From Membranipora membranacea (lineage: Eukaryota > Bryozoa > Gymnolaemata > Cheilostomatida > Membraniporidae): a DNA stretch of 64,000 nucleotides. Each line of letters opens with the position of its first letter. The first letter of the stretch is position 1. Below, in pieces: positions 11,588 to 23,836 of the stretch. The notes under the pieces are model-generated. The model did no database searches, was not told the DNA's origin, and saw only the letters and a program-made list of their open reading frames with translations. The stretch is from positions 31,000,001 to 31,064,000 of the forward strand of contig OU612065.1 of NCBI GenBank assembly GCA_914767715.1, read 5' to 3'. Both the position numbers and the translations under genes were made by a program.

Positions 11588-11752
11588 ATGGTAATCTGCA
11601 TAATCTTATGTTCAATAGTGAGCCTTGCACCTTCTGGTTTCAATGAAGGAGAAAAATACCATGCTGAGTATTGGCATGAAACTGTTATTTGGAATAAAAT
11701 TGATGCCGATTTTTGTTCTATAAAAATAGTAAAAAGACTACGATGTAGCTGA
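11588..11752 (+). CDS. Possible small secreted peptide frame (54 codons), unit 1
   Basis: The frame starts MVICIILCSIVSLAPS, which looks like a signal peptide, and continues through GFNEGEKYHAEYWHETVIW. Related frames remain open in unit 2 (from 16,489), D (25,950-26,168, minus), E (about 30,900-31,050, minus), F (35,737-35,955, minus) and the 55-kb fragment (from about 55,210), with differing C-termini caused by indels. The antisense frame is also long in D, E and F, so coding is uncertain. No family is recognised. Confidence 0.3.
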   Translation: MVICIILCSIVSLAPSGFNEGEKYHAEYWHETVIWNKIDADFCSIKIVKRLRCS

Positions 11753-12130
11753 GATCCAACGTTGATAAAAATGTTGGATCCCAGCTAGATTTTAAAGGCA
11801 CTTGATTGGTCAACAAGAACATTAGTCATCACCAATGGTGCATGGCTGGGGAAGAAGATACTCGCTACATTTTGAGAGCTCATAAAACTCCATTCAAAGC
11901 TACTGGCTACATGTTTTGATGCCACAACTCTTTATTGATATTTTTGACTGGTGGCTATGCTGGACAAAGCCCAGCTTTGTCATCAGTGGTTTAAGACAGC
12001 AGAATTCTCGGATTGAAATACTATTTATGCCTACTCAGAACAAGTTTCAATGTCGCCAGTTGAAGAATTTGGAAACAACACTTGAAATATTTTAATGATC
12101 ATTGAAAATTTGAAGCAGTAACTATTGTAA

Positions 12131-12240
12131 GCTTACCGACAGCTACTATTATAAAGCATGCAAAAATAAGAGCATTAAGCCATTATTAAGGGGCTTGATG
12201 TTTTTCGCTCTCAAATCTGTATTCTTAGATAGAAGAACAA
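12131..12240 (-). pseudogene. Decayed copy of peptide exon 1, unit 1
   Basis: On the minus strand the segment TTCTTCTATCTAAG is followed at the same spacing by a degenerate leader, ATG-like and GCTTAATGC sequence, and AATGGTAGCTGTCGGTAAGC. The last part matches the end of peptide exon 1 and its splice donor at nearly every base. A TAA follows the second codon and the signal region has deletions, so it cannot make the precursor. Related relics lie in units 0, 2, D, E, F, G and at 55.8 kb. No exon 2 relic was found. Confidence 0.7.
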
Positions 12241-12839
12241 TGATAAACTGATCATCGGAATGTGCACACTGACGATTGTAACTACTTTTTTTATTAAGGC
12301 AAACCTGTTAATGCGATTTTTATATGACCTCCGACCGAGCAACCTGGCAAATGGCAATTCTTGGATGGGCGTGATTCTTGGGTAGCACTTCATGAACATA
12401 GTTAATTTGCACAGAAATAAAAAGTGTATCCTGGCGTTACTAATGATTAATTCAAGAATCGTATTAGCAAACACATCGTTAATTGAAAAGCAATAATACG
12501 TTAAAGGTGAATTTACTGCTGCCGTGCTGACATGCTGTCGATCTGTTCTCAAATATTGCAGATGACAAAAATTACTCGAGCAAAATAATCATTTCAGATA
12601 AATATTTTAGCTGTACTTACAACTATAGTAAATGTTATCCGTTTGGTAGAATAGAAAACAGTACAGTTAAATAGAATATTGAGAATGACCTGCTGTCATA
12701 GTAACGAAGTAAGCGTCTGTTGTACTGAATGTAAGATATTGTTATATATCATAAAATCAGTGGTGTGATGGTGACGTACCACTAGAGTGCCAACTTCGGT
12801 GGCTAAATTGACACTAGCACATAATTGCATAATAGAAAG

Positions 12840-13094
12840 CTAAGTAATTATAGTGCAACAAAATGTAAAATTGTAAGAATCAGATATTCTGAATACACTG
12901 ATACAGTTCTCAACTACCATTGTATGCATTGCTGTGAAATTTTGTATTCCCTTTGATTCTTTTTTTATGCTATTAGGATTCAATATTGAATTGATGTCTG
13001 AACAAACCTGACACTTCCATGATGCGCCTTCTCGACACCACTTAGCATTTAGCATTTGAAAATAACGTGGTGAAAAAGGTTGGTCCAAGAACAT
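12840..13094 (-). CDS. Cys-containing frame WKCQVCSD, unit 1
   Basis: An 84-codon frame contains GASWKCQVCSDINSILNP and, near the end, NFTFCCTIIT before TAG. The same frame is open in D, E, F and G (90 codons each) but broken in unit 2, where a shortened piece remains at 17,526-17,720. No signal peptide or family is evident, and the true exon limits are unknown. A splice junction inside (AAGTGTCAG then GTTTG) is conceivable. Conservation could simply reflect recent duplication. Confidence 0.3.
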   Translation of the reverse strand: MFLDQPFSPRYFQMLNAKWCREGASWKCQVCSDINSILNPNSIKKESKGIQNFTAMHTMVVENCISVFRISDSYNFTFCCTIIT

Positions 13095-14581
13095 TGCCTT
13101 CTGGTAGTCAAAAATTTAGATTGGCAAAATTACTTTCATGTACCTTGACCTTCACAAATTGTCTTCTGTAGTTAACATAGGACTTCATCAAAGTCATTCC
13201 TGTCATAGTTTAGAAGATTGGTGTAGTAAACTTTCTGTTGAGATAATTTCATTAAGTTGAGATATTGCACAATATTATCCATACACAATAGAGCGGCTCA
13301 TCAAAAAATCTGTCTGTGATGTTGCCTGCTATATCAACTTGTTCAGGAGTCACATAACTGATGGTTGATCAGGCGTACAACCTAAAATACAATGCTTTCA
13401 ATAAATTGAATAAAAGCTTAAAAACTTAATTCAATAAACCGATGCTGCTAAGTTGGGAGACTAATTTGCCCCTTGTGTGTAAAAACAGAAAATTATAAAT
13501 CATTGGAAGATGAAACACTGGACAATGTATGGTATGTTGTTCAATTGTAGAACCGCTGGAAAAAAATTATGTTTGAAATTTTCTAGCTCTTATTTTTTGG
13601 CATGCAAAAATATTTTATAACTCTCCCTCTTCCTCTCCCTCTAGATTGAAAAGTAAGGGGTTTGATACTGTCCAAATCAGGATCCTTGAATTATGTTGAC
13701 TGATAGCTGAACTTTTGTTTATGTAGGCAATCTGTTAAGTTGATTTTAATATAACCTCAGATGATCATAAGTTACATGGTACAGGGTACAGGGTATATTC
13801 ATCCTTTAGATAAGCAATCCTTGGATGGATTTGGTTCAGGGATAGCACTGTCTGATTTATTTTGTAACAATGAGTATAATGAGTCCAATGATGCCCCATT
13901 AAACTCACAATCCATCATCATTGGATAATGGTGATCTATTAGGAGAGTATTAAAGTAATGACAGTTTCATCTAGAAATAACAATTATGGAAGGATAAACA
14001 GCCTCAGATACGCAATGACAGAGTGTACATCCTAGAACCTTTTGCAAATAAATATCCATTTGATATGAAGTCACAGAAAGATAGACGGCTCAGTATGGAT
14101 TGGAAGCAATAGATGAGAATGTATATTTATTCACACACAGAGGATGGTAAAAGGAACATAAGGATAACTTTTGGGATGTGTGGATTTTTTCACAGAGACA
14201 TTAAATGAACGTTTTTGACCGAGTGCTGGTATTCTCTCTCAAGATATTCATTCATAAAAAGATGACTCTATTAAATAACTTTTTAATCTTTGGACCTCAG
14301 TGTGACACCCATGTTTTCTATTTCAATTTACTGAGTATTGTATTGAGTATTGATACCAGGAAGTGATGCTGTACTATCCAGTGATTCGATTAGCAGCCAA
14401 GATTATGTACTGAAAATAACTGTAGACTTCCCATAGCATCAAATATAGAAGCCTAAAAACAATTATATTGCCGTTTTTCATTTATTATTGGCAATTTTTT
14501 GATTAACCCTAACTCATTAATTTCAGACGCAAATTTTAGATTGCAAAATCATGAGGACAAGTCAGTTGCATACATGTTTGT

Positions 14582-14833
14582 GTGTTCTACAATTGTTTGA
14601 CATTCAATTCAACTATCACGAATTATGACAAACATTGGGCATTATTATATGCTGACACCCTGATCATGGGTATGAAAGTGTACTTCATCAATTCCGTCCA
14701 CTTCCACAATGCCCTTTATGCTGTATTACCAGCAGAAGAAGATCTGAATATACCCTCTACCAAGCAGCTGTACGACAATCTGAAGTTATATTTAGATCCT
14801 ATCACAAAGTTTGCCTACGTAAATTCAGTCTAA
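14582..14833 (+). CDS. Conserved 83-codon frame upstream of peptide gene, copy 2
   Basis: Same frame as at 9692-9943, with two replacements (Met to Thr before NYD and Thr to Ile in LDPITKF). It ends with TAA and AATAAA just before the TATA box of gene 2. Function unknown. Confidence 0.45.
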   Translation: MFYNCLTFNSTITNYDKHWALLYADTLIMGMKVYFINSVHFHNALYAVLPAEEDLNIPSTKQLYDNLKLYLDPITKFAYVNSV

Positions 14834-14887
14834 TCAATAAAAAATATTACTATAAAATACGGTATCCAAGGATCCTGTTTGGCACAG

Positions 14888-14895
14888 TATATAAA
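14888..14895 (+). promoter_or_regulatory. TATA box of peptide gene 2
   Basis: TATATAAA, 87 bases before the first bases of the coding region (ATG at 14,982), in the same context as gene 1. Confidence 0.75.
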
Positions 14896-14981
14896 CTTCT
14901 TACTTTTCCACTGATATCATAAATCCATTCTTCTATCTAAGTGTACAGAACCAAGAAAGAGAGACATCAAACTACTTCACT

Positions 14982-15681
14982 ATGGCTCGCTTTATCGCAC
15001 TTCTATTTGTTTACCTTGCAATGGTAGCTGTTGGTAAGCATACGCAAGATCATTAATTGAAGTTTCGAATTTCCATTTGAAGTTTTCTGCTATATTTCCA
15101 ACGAATATTGATACATATTCAATAAATATATACAGCTAAAATCACTTGATAAATAAATAACCACAAATTTTCACTCACATATACAGACCAACAGTGAATT
15201 CTGATATATCCTGTGGAAGTAAATGTTGTTGAGTTGTTCATTTACTGATAAGGTATGGAGTTACTATCACAACGTTTCAAATTTGTTTCATATATGTTAA
15301 CAGTTGCCAGTACTCGCAGGAACAAACTCTGCAAAGACTTAAACACCCACGGAGGAGAGCAATGTGTGCGCGATGTAGACTGCAAGCCTCAGACGTACGG
15401 CTGGAAGAACACACATTGCTGCCAGAGCTGTAAACCTCGAGTCTGCATGCCAAAATCTAAGTGCTAGTAAGTATTATTATATTATTATATCTAGCAGTTC
15501 TGCAGTAGAACTGTATGCCAGGTGCTGTTTCTTGTTTTTTCTTCTATTGAATAATGAATGCCATTCTCAAAAGCGGGAGGCATATTATGTCATCAAAGTT
15601 ATACATATTAGGTTACTTGAGATTATATAAAGCATTTCTTTCAAATCTTCAATTTATGACTTGCATTTAATGTATTTTAGA
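14982..15681 (+). CDS. Eight-cysteine secreted cationic peptide, gene 2
   Basis: Exon 1 is 14,982-15,033, exon 2 is 15,304-15,466, and the stop is completed by the first base of exon 3 at 15,681. The splice signals, cysteine spacing and 71-residue length equal those of gene 1. The predicted precursor differs from gene 1 only by Trp for Arg in TYGWKN. AATAAA is at 15,797-15,806. No defect was seen, so it is probably functional. Confidence 0.85.
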
Positions 15682-17022
15682 TGATGCTCGGAGAATCATC
15701 AGATAGCTGATTCCAACTCTCTGGCCCGACATCAATGAGAAAATGTGGTGAATTAAAACGATTCTGTTCACGATCATGTTTTCTTTCAATTTATGAAATA
15801 AATAAAGTCATGTGAACTAAAACAACATGAGTGACTTTGGTGATCCCAACTTTTTCTACATCTACATCAGCACAACTGTTAAGGACGTTAGCGTTACAAG
15901 ACAAATTTACCATGCAACTTGCTTCAGTACAATAAATCAATATCATCATAGAAACAAAATAAGGAAGCTTAAATACGACATTAGCGCAATGAGTCGTAAT
16001 GGCATCCAATCACTTCCATTTAAAGAAATCGAAACAGTGATGTCCTGTAGCGACGGACAGGAATAAACAAGTTTGTTTTTGGACATTGTTTTGTGAAATC
16101 TCATTAATACTGATCGATCTAAATGGGGTCCATTTTTCATATGCCAAATCAATTGCAGAAATATTGCCAGCTAAAATATTAAATTGTCAGTTTCTCCGCC
16201 GAAATTATGGATATTTTTTTCCAAGTGTATGTCCTTTCTCTGCAAGGGGCTATAATGATGTCTAATTTTAATACCCCTCCTCCATCGAAAAATTCGATAA
16301 CTTAAACAACATAGGTCCAAGTTAGTTTCTCATGTGTGTCACAATCCACTCATATAACCACCTGCTGGAGATCACATTGTGGCGCTAATCATTTCAGCAT
16401 CACAATTCAAATTAATTGATAGGGTTGTTGGCTATGCGAGAGAGGGATTGGGTGTCTCTTTAGATTCGATTCATAGTCTCTATGCGGCATGGTAATCTGC
16501 ATAATCTTATGTTCAATAGTGAGCCTTGCACCTTCTTGTTTCAATGAAGGAGAAAAATACCATGCTGAGTATTGGCATGAAACTGTTATTTGGAATAAGA
16601 TTGATACCGATTTCTATTCTATAAAATTAGTTAAGAAGACTACGATGTAGCTGAGATCCAACGTTGATAAAAATGTTGGATCCCAGCTAGATTTTAAAGG
16701 CACTTGATTGGTCAACAAGAACATTAGTCATCACCAATGGTGCATGGGTGGGGAAGAAGATACTCCCTACATTTTGAGAGCTCATAAAACTCCATTCAAA
16801 GCTACTGGCTACATGTTTTGATGCCACAACTCTTTATTGATATTTTTGACTGGTGGCTATGCTGGACAAAGCCCAGCTTTGTCATCAGTGGTTTAAGACA
16901 GCAGAATTCTCGGATTGAAATACTATTTATGCCTACGCAGAACAAGTTTCAATGTCGCCAGTTGAAGAATTTGGAAACAACACTTGAAATATTTTAATGA
17001 TCATAAGCAGTAACTAATGTAA

Positions 17023-17130
17023 GCTTACTGACAGCTACCATTATATGGCATGCAAAAATAAGAGCATTAAGCCATTATTAAGGGGCTTGATGTTTTTCGC
17101 TCTCAACTCTGTATTCTTAGATAGAAGAAC
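17023..17130 (-). pseudogene. Decayed copy of peptide exon 1, unit 2
   Basis: Same relic as at 12,131-12,240. The donor-side block reads GTAGCTGTCAGTAAGC and the TAA after the second codon is present. Confidence 0.65.
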
Positions 17131-19166
17131 AAATGATAAAATGATGGTCGGAATGTGCACACTGACGATTGTAACTACTTTTTTATTTAGGCAACCTGTT
17201 AATGCGATTTTTCTATAACCTCCAACCGAGCAACCTGACAAATGGCAATTCTTGGATGGGCGTGATTCTTGGGTGGCACTTTCTGAACATAGTTATTTTG
17301 CACAGAAACAAAAAGTGTATCCTGGTGTTACTAATGATTAATTCAAGAATCGTATTAGCAAACACATCGTTGATTGAAAAGCATTAATATCGTTAAAGGT
17401 GAACTTACGGTGCCGTGCTGACATGCTGTCGATCTGTCCTCAAATATTGCAGATGACAAAAATTACTCGAGCAAAATAATCATTTCAGATAAATATTTTA
17501 GCTGTACTTACAACTATAGTAAATGTTATCCGTTTGGTAGAATAGAAAACAGTACAGTTAAATAGAATATTGAGAATGACCTGCTGTCATAGTAACAAAG
17601 TAAGCGTCTGTTGTACTGAATGTAAGATATTGTTGTATAATGTAAAATGTAAAATGTAAAATTGTTAGAATCAGATATTCTGATTACACTGATACAGTTC
17701 TCAACTACCATTGTATGCATTGCTGTGAAATTTTATATTCCATTTGATTCTTTTTTTATGCTATTAGGATTCAATATTGAATTGATGTCTGAACAAACCT
17801 GACACTTCCATGATGCGCCTTCTCGACACCACTTAGCATTTAGCATTTGAAAATGAACGTGGTGAATAAGGTTGGTCCAAGAACATTGCCTTCTGGTAGT
17901 CAACAATTTAGATTGGCAAAATTACTTTCATGTACCTTGACCTTCACAAATTGTCTTCTGTAGTTAACATAGGACTTCATCAAAGTCATTCCTGTCATAG
18001 TTTAGAAGATTGATGTAGAAAACTTTCTGTTGAGATAATTTTATTAAGTTGAGATACTGCACAATATTATCCATACACAATAGAGCGGCTCATCAAAAAG
18101 TGTGTCTGTGATGTTGCCAGCTATATCAACTTGTTCAGGAGTCTGGTTGATGGTTGATCAGGCGTACAACCTAAAATACAATGCTTTCAATAAATTGAAT
18201 AAAAGCTTAAAAACTTAATTCAATAAACCGATGCTGCTAAGTTGGGAGACTAATTTGCCCCTTGTGTGTAAAAACAGAAAATTATAAATCATTGGAAGAT
18301 GAAACACTGGACAATGTATGGTATGTTGTTCAATTGTAGAACCGCTGGAAAAAAATTATGTTTGAAATTTTCTAGCTCTTATTTTTTGGCATGCAAAAAT
18401 ATTTTATAACTCTCCCTCTTCCTCTCCCTCTAGATTGAAAAGTAAGGGGTTTGATACTGTCCAAATCAGGATCCTTGAATTATGTTGACTGATAGCTGAA
18501 CTTTTGTTTATGTAGGCAATCTGTTAAGTTGATTTTAATATAACCTCAGATGATCATAAGTTACATGGTACAGGGTACAGGGTATATTCATCCTTTAGAT
18601 AAGCAATCCTTGGATGGATTTGGTTCAGGGATAGCACTGTCTGATTTATTTTGTAACAATGAGTATAATGAGTCCAATGATGCCCCATTAAACTCACAAT
18701 CCATCATCATTGGATAATGGTGATCTATTAGGAGAGTATTAAAGTAATGACAGTTTCATCTAGAAATAACAATTATGGAAGGATTAACAGCCTCAGATAC
18801 GCAATGACAGAGTGTACATCCTAGAACCTTTTTGCAAATAAATATCCATTTGATATGACGTCACAGAAAGATAGACGGCTCAGTATGGATTGGAAGCAAT
18901 AGATGAGAATGTATATTTATTCACACACAGAGGATGGTAAAAGGAACATAAGGATAACTTTTGGGATGTGTGGATTTTTTCACAGAGACATTAAATGAAC
19001 GTTTTTGACCGAGTGCTGGTATTCTCTCTCAAGATATTCATTCATAAAAAGATGACTCTACTAAATAGCTTTTTAATCTTTGGACCTCAGTGTGACACCT
19101 ATGTTTTCTATTTCAATTTACTGAGTATTGTATTGAGTATTGATACCAGGGAGTGATGCTGTACTA

Positions 19167-19427
19167 CTTGGAGTGGGAGGTGGCTCAGTTGGTTAGTGCG
19201 CTGGACTTCAAGGTCGTGGGTTGGAATCCCACTGCAGTCCATCTTCTACTGGGGATTGGTTGGCCCCCAGGTGTGCTCCGACCTGCCTGCAAACTGAGAG
19301 CAAAATTGGCGCAGATATTGTGGCCTCGCCATTAAGGCATTAATATTTCGCCGCCCATGCCTAGGGATGGGCTAGTGATATGACATCGGATTTTAATCAA
19401 CCATTTTTTTTTTTAATCAACCATTTT
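19167..19427 (+). mobile_element. tRNA-derived SINE
   Basis: The head has a pol III A box (TGGCTCAGTTGG, 19,181-19,192) and a B box (GGTTGGAATCC, 19,219-19,229). The tRNA-unrelated body contains GCCCCCAGGTGTGCTCC and TGGCCTCGCCATTAAGG, and the tail repeats TTTTAATCAACCATTTT twice. Units 1 and 2 lack it at the same site (CTGTACTATCCAGTG), which fixes its borders. The body resembles the SINE at 63.4 kb, so both belong to one family. Confidence 0.85.
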
Positions 19428-19638
19428 ATCCAGTGATCTGATTAGCAGCCCAGATTATGTACTGAAAATAACTGTAGACTTCCCATAGCATCAAATATAG
19501 AAGCCTAATAACAACTATATTGCCGTTTTTCATTTATTATTGGCAATTTTTTGCTTAAACCTAACTCATTCATTTCAGACGCAAATTTTAGATGGCAAAA
19601 TCATGAGGACAAGTCAGTTGCATACATGTTTGTGGGTT

Positions 19639-19861
19639 CTACAATTATTTGACATTCAATTCAACTATCATGAATTATGACTACAATGGGGCATTATTAG
19701 ATGCTGACACCCTGATCATGGGTATGAAAGTGTACTTCATCAATTCCGTCCACTTCCACAATGCCCTTTATGCTGTATTACCAGCAGAAGAAGATCTGAA
19801 TATACCCTCTACCAAGCAGCTGATTCTTGGGTATCACTTTCTGAATATAGTTAATTTGTGA
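19639..19861 (+). pseudogene. Truncated third copy of the upstream frame
   Basis: It matches the frame at 9692-9943 through EEDLNIPSTKQL and then runs into unrelated unit sequence. It has lost its last ~20 codons and its AATAAA. Local changes (NYDYNGALLDAD) are more numerous than in the other copies, as expected for a broken copy. Confidence 0.65.
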
Positions 19862-19866
19862 TTGTG

Positions 19867-20975
19867 ATGATTGAAATAGCCCACGGAGGTGTCACATAGG
19901 AGGAACGGGATTATAAGCCATTAAAGGGGATTAATTGTATATAAAGATCATATGTGTAAATTGGTTAATGGGTCCTAAGATGCACAAATTCCATACAACT
20001 TAGCGAGATTGTTTTTCTATACATGGGATCTTATTTGACTGCTTTATTCAATGAGCCCTTTGTTTGCAGGTGCTTTGTGTTGGGTAGATACCTTCTACCG
20101 ATACCTGCCATTAGCAGCTACTTTTTTACGAAGAGACAGAATGGATTCTTTATGCAGTGCGCAGGCAACACTAGACCTCCTTTACAAGTTACCAAGGTTG
20201 ATAAAAAGGGTCATGAAGAGGGGGAAATTGATTTGGGTCTTTCATGGATATAGCATTTCTTTGTTCTGAAAAATTGTTTTGAGATGAAGCTCTTCTTAAG
20301 TTTCTGTATACATGATTAACAGGTTGAAGTTAATGATCTTCAGCTATCAAAATTTTACTTTTCAATATCTTAATATCTAAAAATACCAATAGTTAGTAGA
20401 AATTAAAACAGAAGGCTCTACTGGCGTGAACTCACTACTGTTGAAAGGCATATTTATATTAACTACTGACTGATCGGACAATGAACACATCATAATCACA
20501 GTCAAAACCAGTCACTGCAGATAGACAGTATTCAAAAAGAGGCAAAAGCAAATGCTCAAAAGCCAAACTTTGAAAACCATTGAAAATTGTCACCAGAAAT
20601 AATCAGCTGTCCTTTGCTGTCTGGCTGTCTCTCTGTTATGATTGATTGTTTTGTGCAAAGGCAGGCAGCCTGCCCAGATGCACCTTTCTACGCGGCAATT
20701 GGATATTTCTTTAGGAAAGCCTTAATTTTAAGGAATTAAAGAAATGCTAGATAGTTTCCCATTGGTCAAATTATCCGCTGTATTACACCTTTCCTCAAAA
20801 AATATCATAAAGCAAATCACAGGTAGCCTTGTCTTGTGGCCACTGGTTTTTGTTTTTTTTTGTTTTTTAGGTGGCCTTGTATTTCTCGGTATGGTATCGG
20901 TTGTTGTCTTCTGCTGTTTTAGCTCTAATCTTCACCACTTTGAGCTTTAACTTTTCCTCTGTTCCATAGGAAATA
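19867..20975 (+). repeat. Spacer repeat between the arms (copy A)
   Basis: About 1.1 kb at the centre of the inverted duplication, starting GATTGAAATAGCCCACGG. It recurs in the same orientation at 59,586-60,619, and its end recurs inverted at 62,914-63,085. Two overlapping frames of about 70 codons are open in both full copies (around 20,023-20,269). One contains DTFYRYLPLAATFL. No family, transposase or terminal repeat was identified. Confidence 0.7.
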
Positions 20976-21339
20976 AATTAACTCTGTCATTTATCATAAT
21001 CAAAATAAATAGAGTTCATAGATTGACTGTCGACAATGCTACAAAATTGGCACTCCAATGTCAATAAACATAAATCATCTCATATCGTTATTTACATAAT
21101 ATTAAGAAAAGAGTGAATTCAATAGGCCAGTGTATTATATAACTTGGGGTCAGATGTTTGGCCCAGGGCCGCAGGCCGGTGTAGTCGTATAATAGGATCC
21201 AGCCCTGGTCTCGTGCAAGTCTCCAAATTTTAATCTAACAGTTATTCTCAATTATTAAAAAATTGCAAAAGGATTTTATTGAATGATCTTCAATATCAGT
21301 TTAAAAATATTACAGCAAACTCAAAATGACATTCTAAAT
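20976..21339. other. Central spacer remainder
   Basis: No coding content was recognised. It contains one GC-rich patch near 21,165-21,180 (GCCCAGGGCCGCAGGCCGG). The CLCA-flank homology begins around 21,340. Confidence 0.5.
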
Positions 21340-21379
21340 AATTTTCAATGGTACATTTTTCATTGTTCATATTTGACAG

Positions 21380-23553
21380 CCTGACCCTTATGATGATGAT
21401 TGTGAAAGAGATACTCATCCAGACACCGGAGATTACTACAGATGTGGTTATAATGGGTAGGACTTCTTTCTATAAAAGACCCACTCTCAGTATTAGAATG
21501 GCAAGTGGAGCTAGCAAACCTTTCAGATCAGATTCATTTCCATTCCAAACAGTCCTGTTTGTTGCTTGTCTCACCAATTCTTCATTATTATGCTATGCAA
21601 ACTCTGAAAAGTGCGGCTCACACCAAAACCTTGTGGCAGAATCCCGTTTACAGCAATCTATATCTTCAATCTTCTTATGAAACCTTGACACTGAAGAACA
21701 GTGATTCTCTAGAATATTTTACATTCAAAGAACTCCTGTACAAATGAGCAACAAGGTTTCCCTATTGTCCAATTCTGCTACTGATAAACTAGGAAATCAT
21801 AATCCAAGGCTTGCTCAACGTATGCGGTGCAACTAATGTCCCGAAGGTGTAACTAATAGGGGTGCGATGATTTCAACTTTAGATGTTCGCTTATTATTAA
21901 CATGATTGTTATAATTAACAGAAAGAGCCACCCAAGACACCACAGATTTAACCACGGCAAGAAGTATTAAATTTTATCACCGACAGCAAAGACAAATTTA
22001 GCTCACTAATGGTTAAGTTGTCTTCTCATTAGAACACTCTTAATTTGTGATTCATAAACTTGTGAGGATTTCACAGCTATTTTTCGGATAAAAATGATAC
22101 CATGTAATGAATACATTATTTGGTTTATCAATTTTTAATCATTTGGTGCTTTTTTGAAATGAATAAATGCAATGCCAAAAATCAGACACTAATATCAGTT
22201 TCTTTTTGAGAGTACTAAAATCCAAATCCCTCAGGTTTTTGTGTCTGGTGAGGGCTCAATCCAAAAATCTGATTCAGAACAGTTGAAACGAAGAATGAGA
22301 TCCACTTTATCCATCGGAGAAATTCAGCGAGTAGTTTGAGGTAAGATATCATGATACTATAACAACAGGTTATATTAGAGCTTCCATTGAAGTTCAAATA
22401 ATTCTGGTCCGTCATGATTGGCTGTCTCTCTTTTGTTATCCATATCTTTTTTTCAAAGCCAAGGCCTATTGTGAGAGGACAAGAGGAATTTGAATTTTCA
22501 CGATTTGGTGTTAACAAGAAATTGAGAATATAAGGTTCAGTTTCTTGCCTGCTTTTGTGAGGCCAATTCCTAATAAAATAAGACGAATTTGTTTTTAATT
22601 GGTCAACCCAAGAAGATAGCTTCATTTGTGGTGTAAAATTCTCTCAATCATCAATGTAAATATTGCCAAGTATGAGTAAACCTAAACAGCTTAACGGTTG
22701 GGGTTGCGTTTGCAGTCTAATGTGTGTCTCATCTAAAATACATTATAAGAGGTCATTGTTTAGTTACGTCATCAAAAATATGAACAATTATAGCAAAAAT
22801 GACTGTTTTATACAGGTCAGCTCAATAACACAATAAACTCCTATTTCTTCAGGATACGAGCATTGGATGATGCTGGTAATAGCGGACCATGGTGTGATTG
22901 CTGTCCCAGCTTCATTTGTGGATCCGTCTTCGCTCGAGTTTCCAGTTTGTTGAACTAAAGAATCAATCCAATGTATAGGTTGTGTGCAAAAATTTGAACA
23001 CACATGCATTATTGTATTTGAAACCTCATGTTTATAGTGGGCAACATCATAATACCTGACCAATCTTCAGAGCAACACAATCATGAACCAGATAAGGGCA
23101 ATTAATCTTAATTTTTTTTGATTGATCTTATTTCTATAGTTTATTTGACCTCATTTTTGAGTTTTTGTTGTTTTACAGGTGTTGGATGGAGTGTCAAACC
23201 TGACATCAGATGACCCAGTTCTATTGATGTTAGAAGCTCTCCTCGCAGCTCTAGCCGCTGGTTCGGATGCACCTTCTACATCATCAACCTCTCGAGCGCC
23301 ATCATCTACAACAATACCAAAACACAGCCCCTCAACAACTGTTACAACTTCTTCTTCTCCCCAAAACATGACATGCATTGGGTCTAACAACAGAAGCTGC
23401 GCCATCAACTGCTCTGCAAGGTCAATTTTTGCTACTCGTCAGCATCATGACCACTGTTAAGCTGGTGGCTCTGGTTGCCACAGTGATTACATTTTACTTC
23501 GTTAAGACTATAAATGCAAAAGTTCATCCTAGAGAGTCAGCTGCAGACATTGA
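21380..23553 (+). pseudogene. CLCA-family 3' fragment, middle copy, broken
   Basis: Exons are 21,380-21,456, 22,235-22,330, 22,459-22,507 (PRPIVRGQEEFEFSRF kept), 22,853-22,944 and 23,179-23,553. About 1.04 kb is deleted at 22,655, removing the fibronectin-III-like exon and the next. The 22,853 exon has one extra base (92 instead of 91), the stalk exon has lost 20 bases, and TAA interrupts the membrane helix. The terminal exon is absent: at about 23,831-23,837 (GTATACA) the sequence switches into tandem-unit DNA. This copy nevertheless keeps the normal AG acceptor before the stalk exon (TTTTACAG), which both other copies have lost. Confidence 0.85.
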
Positions 23554-23836
23554 GTAAGTTATCTTCTCCTACCTGCCTAGAGCACCAACATTCTAAACTT
23601 GTTATTTTATTACGCATTTTGAGAGCAAAAATGTCAAAAGTGTTACTGGACGATACATTCTAAACACCTCTTAGTTGACATAGAATATATTTTTGGCTGT
23701 GGTTTTGTTATGTATCAGAATAACAAATGTTATGTACTAACTTTATTTGTTATATTTACTGATCAAAACTCCGGAGAGCACATTTGATCATGTTTACAAT
23801 ATTTAATATGCACAAGGTTGATAATGCAAGGTATAC

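Larger units (their letters stand above)
8006..13096 (+). repeat. Tandem unit 1 (peptide unit)
   Basis: Boundaries are set at the recurring CCTTCTGGTAGTC. Minus the insertion, the unit is about 4.89 kb. Order: short minus-strand frame (8908-9030), upstream conserved frame (9692-9943, plus), TATA and peptide gene (9997-10,916, plus), small secreted-like frame (11,588-11,752, plus), peptide exon-1 relic (12,131-12,240, minus), Cys-containing frame (12,840-13,094, minus). Confidence 0.85.
13097..17888 (+). repeat. Tandem unit 2 (peptide unit)
   Basis: About 4.79 kb and colinear with unit 1 without its 192-bp insertion. It has a small deletion near 17,640 that removes part of the segment following the ATTGTTATATATC stretch. 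It carries an intact peptide gene. Confidence 0.85.
440..19861 (+). repeat. Left arm of a giant inverted duplication
   Basis: Read on the minus strand, this segment repeats the content of 21,340-47,262: satellite, CLCA fragment, then tandem peptide units. The outer edge is visible as the same sequence around 430-560 and, reversed, around 47,140-47,262, after which the flanks differ. The arms differ by scattered substitutions and several insertions or deletions, so they are old enough to be separate loci. The left arm holds two intact peptide genes and the right arm three. Confidence 0.85.
17889..19861 (+). repeat. Tandem unit 3, truncated, no peptide gene
   Basis: Colinear with units 1 and 2 up to the upstream frame. 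It is interrupted by a SINE at 19,167-19,427 and cut at about 19,822, where the codons for STKQL run directly into ATTCTTGGGTATCACTTTCTG, a segment normally found near the exon-1 relic. The deletion removed the promoter and the whole peptide gene. Confidence 0.8.

Noticed and set aside
19181-19229. A functional tRNA gene suggested by A- and B-box sequences
   Set aside because: No acceptor stem or cloverleaf is kept, a long non-tRNA body follows, and units 1 and 2 have the empty site. It is a SINE.
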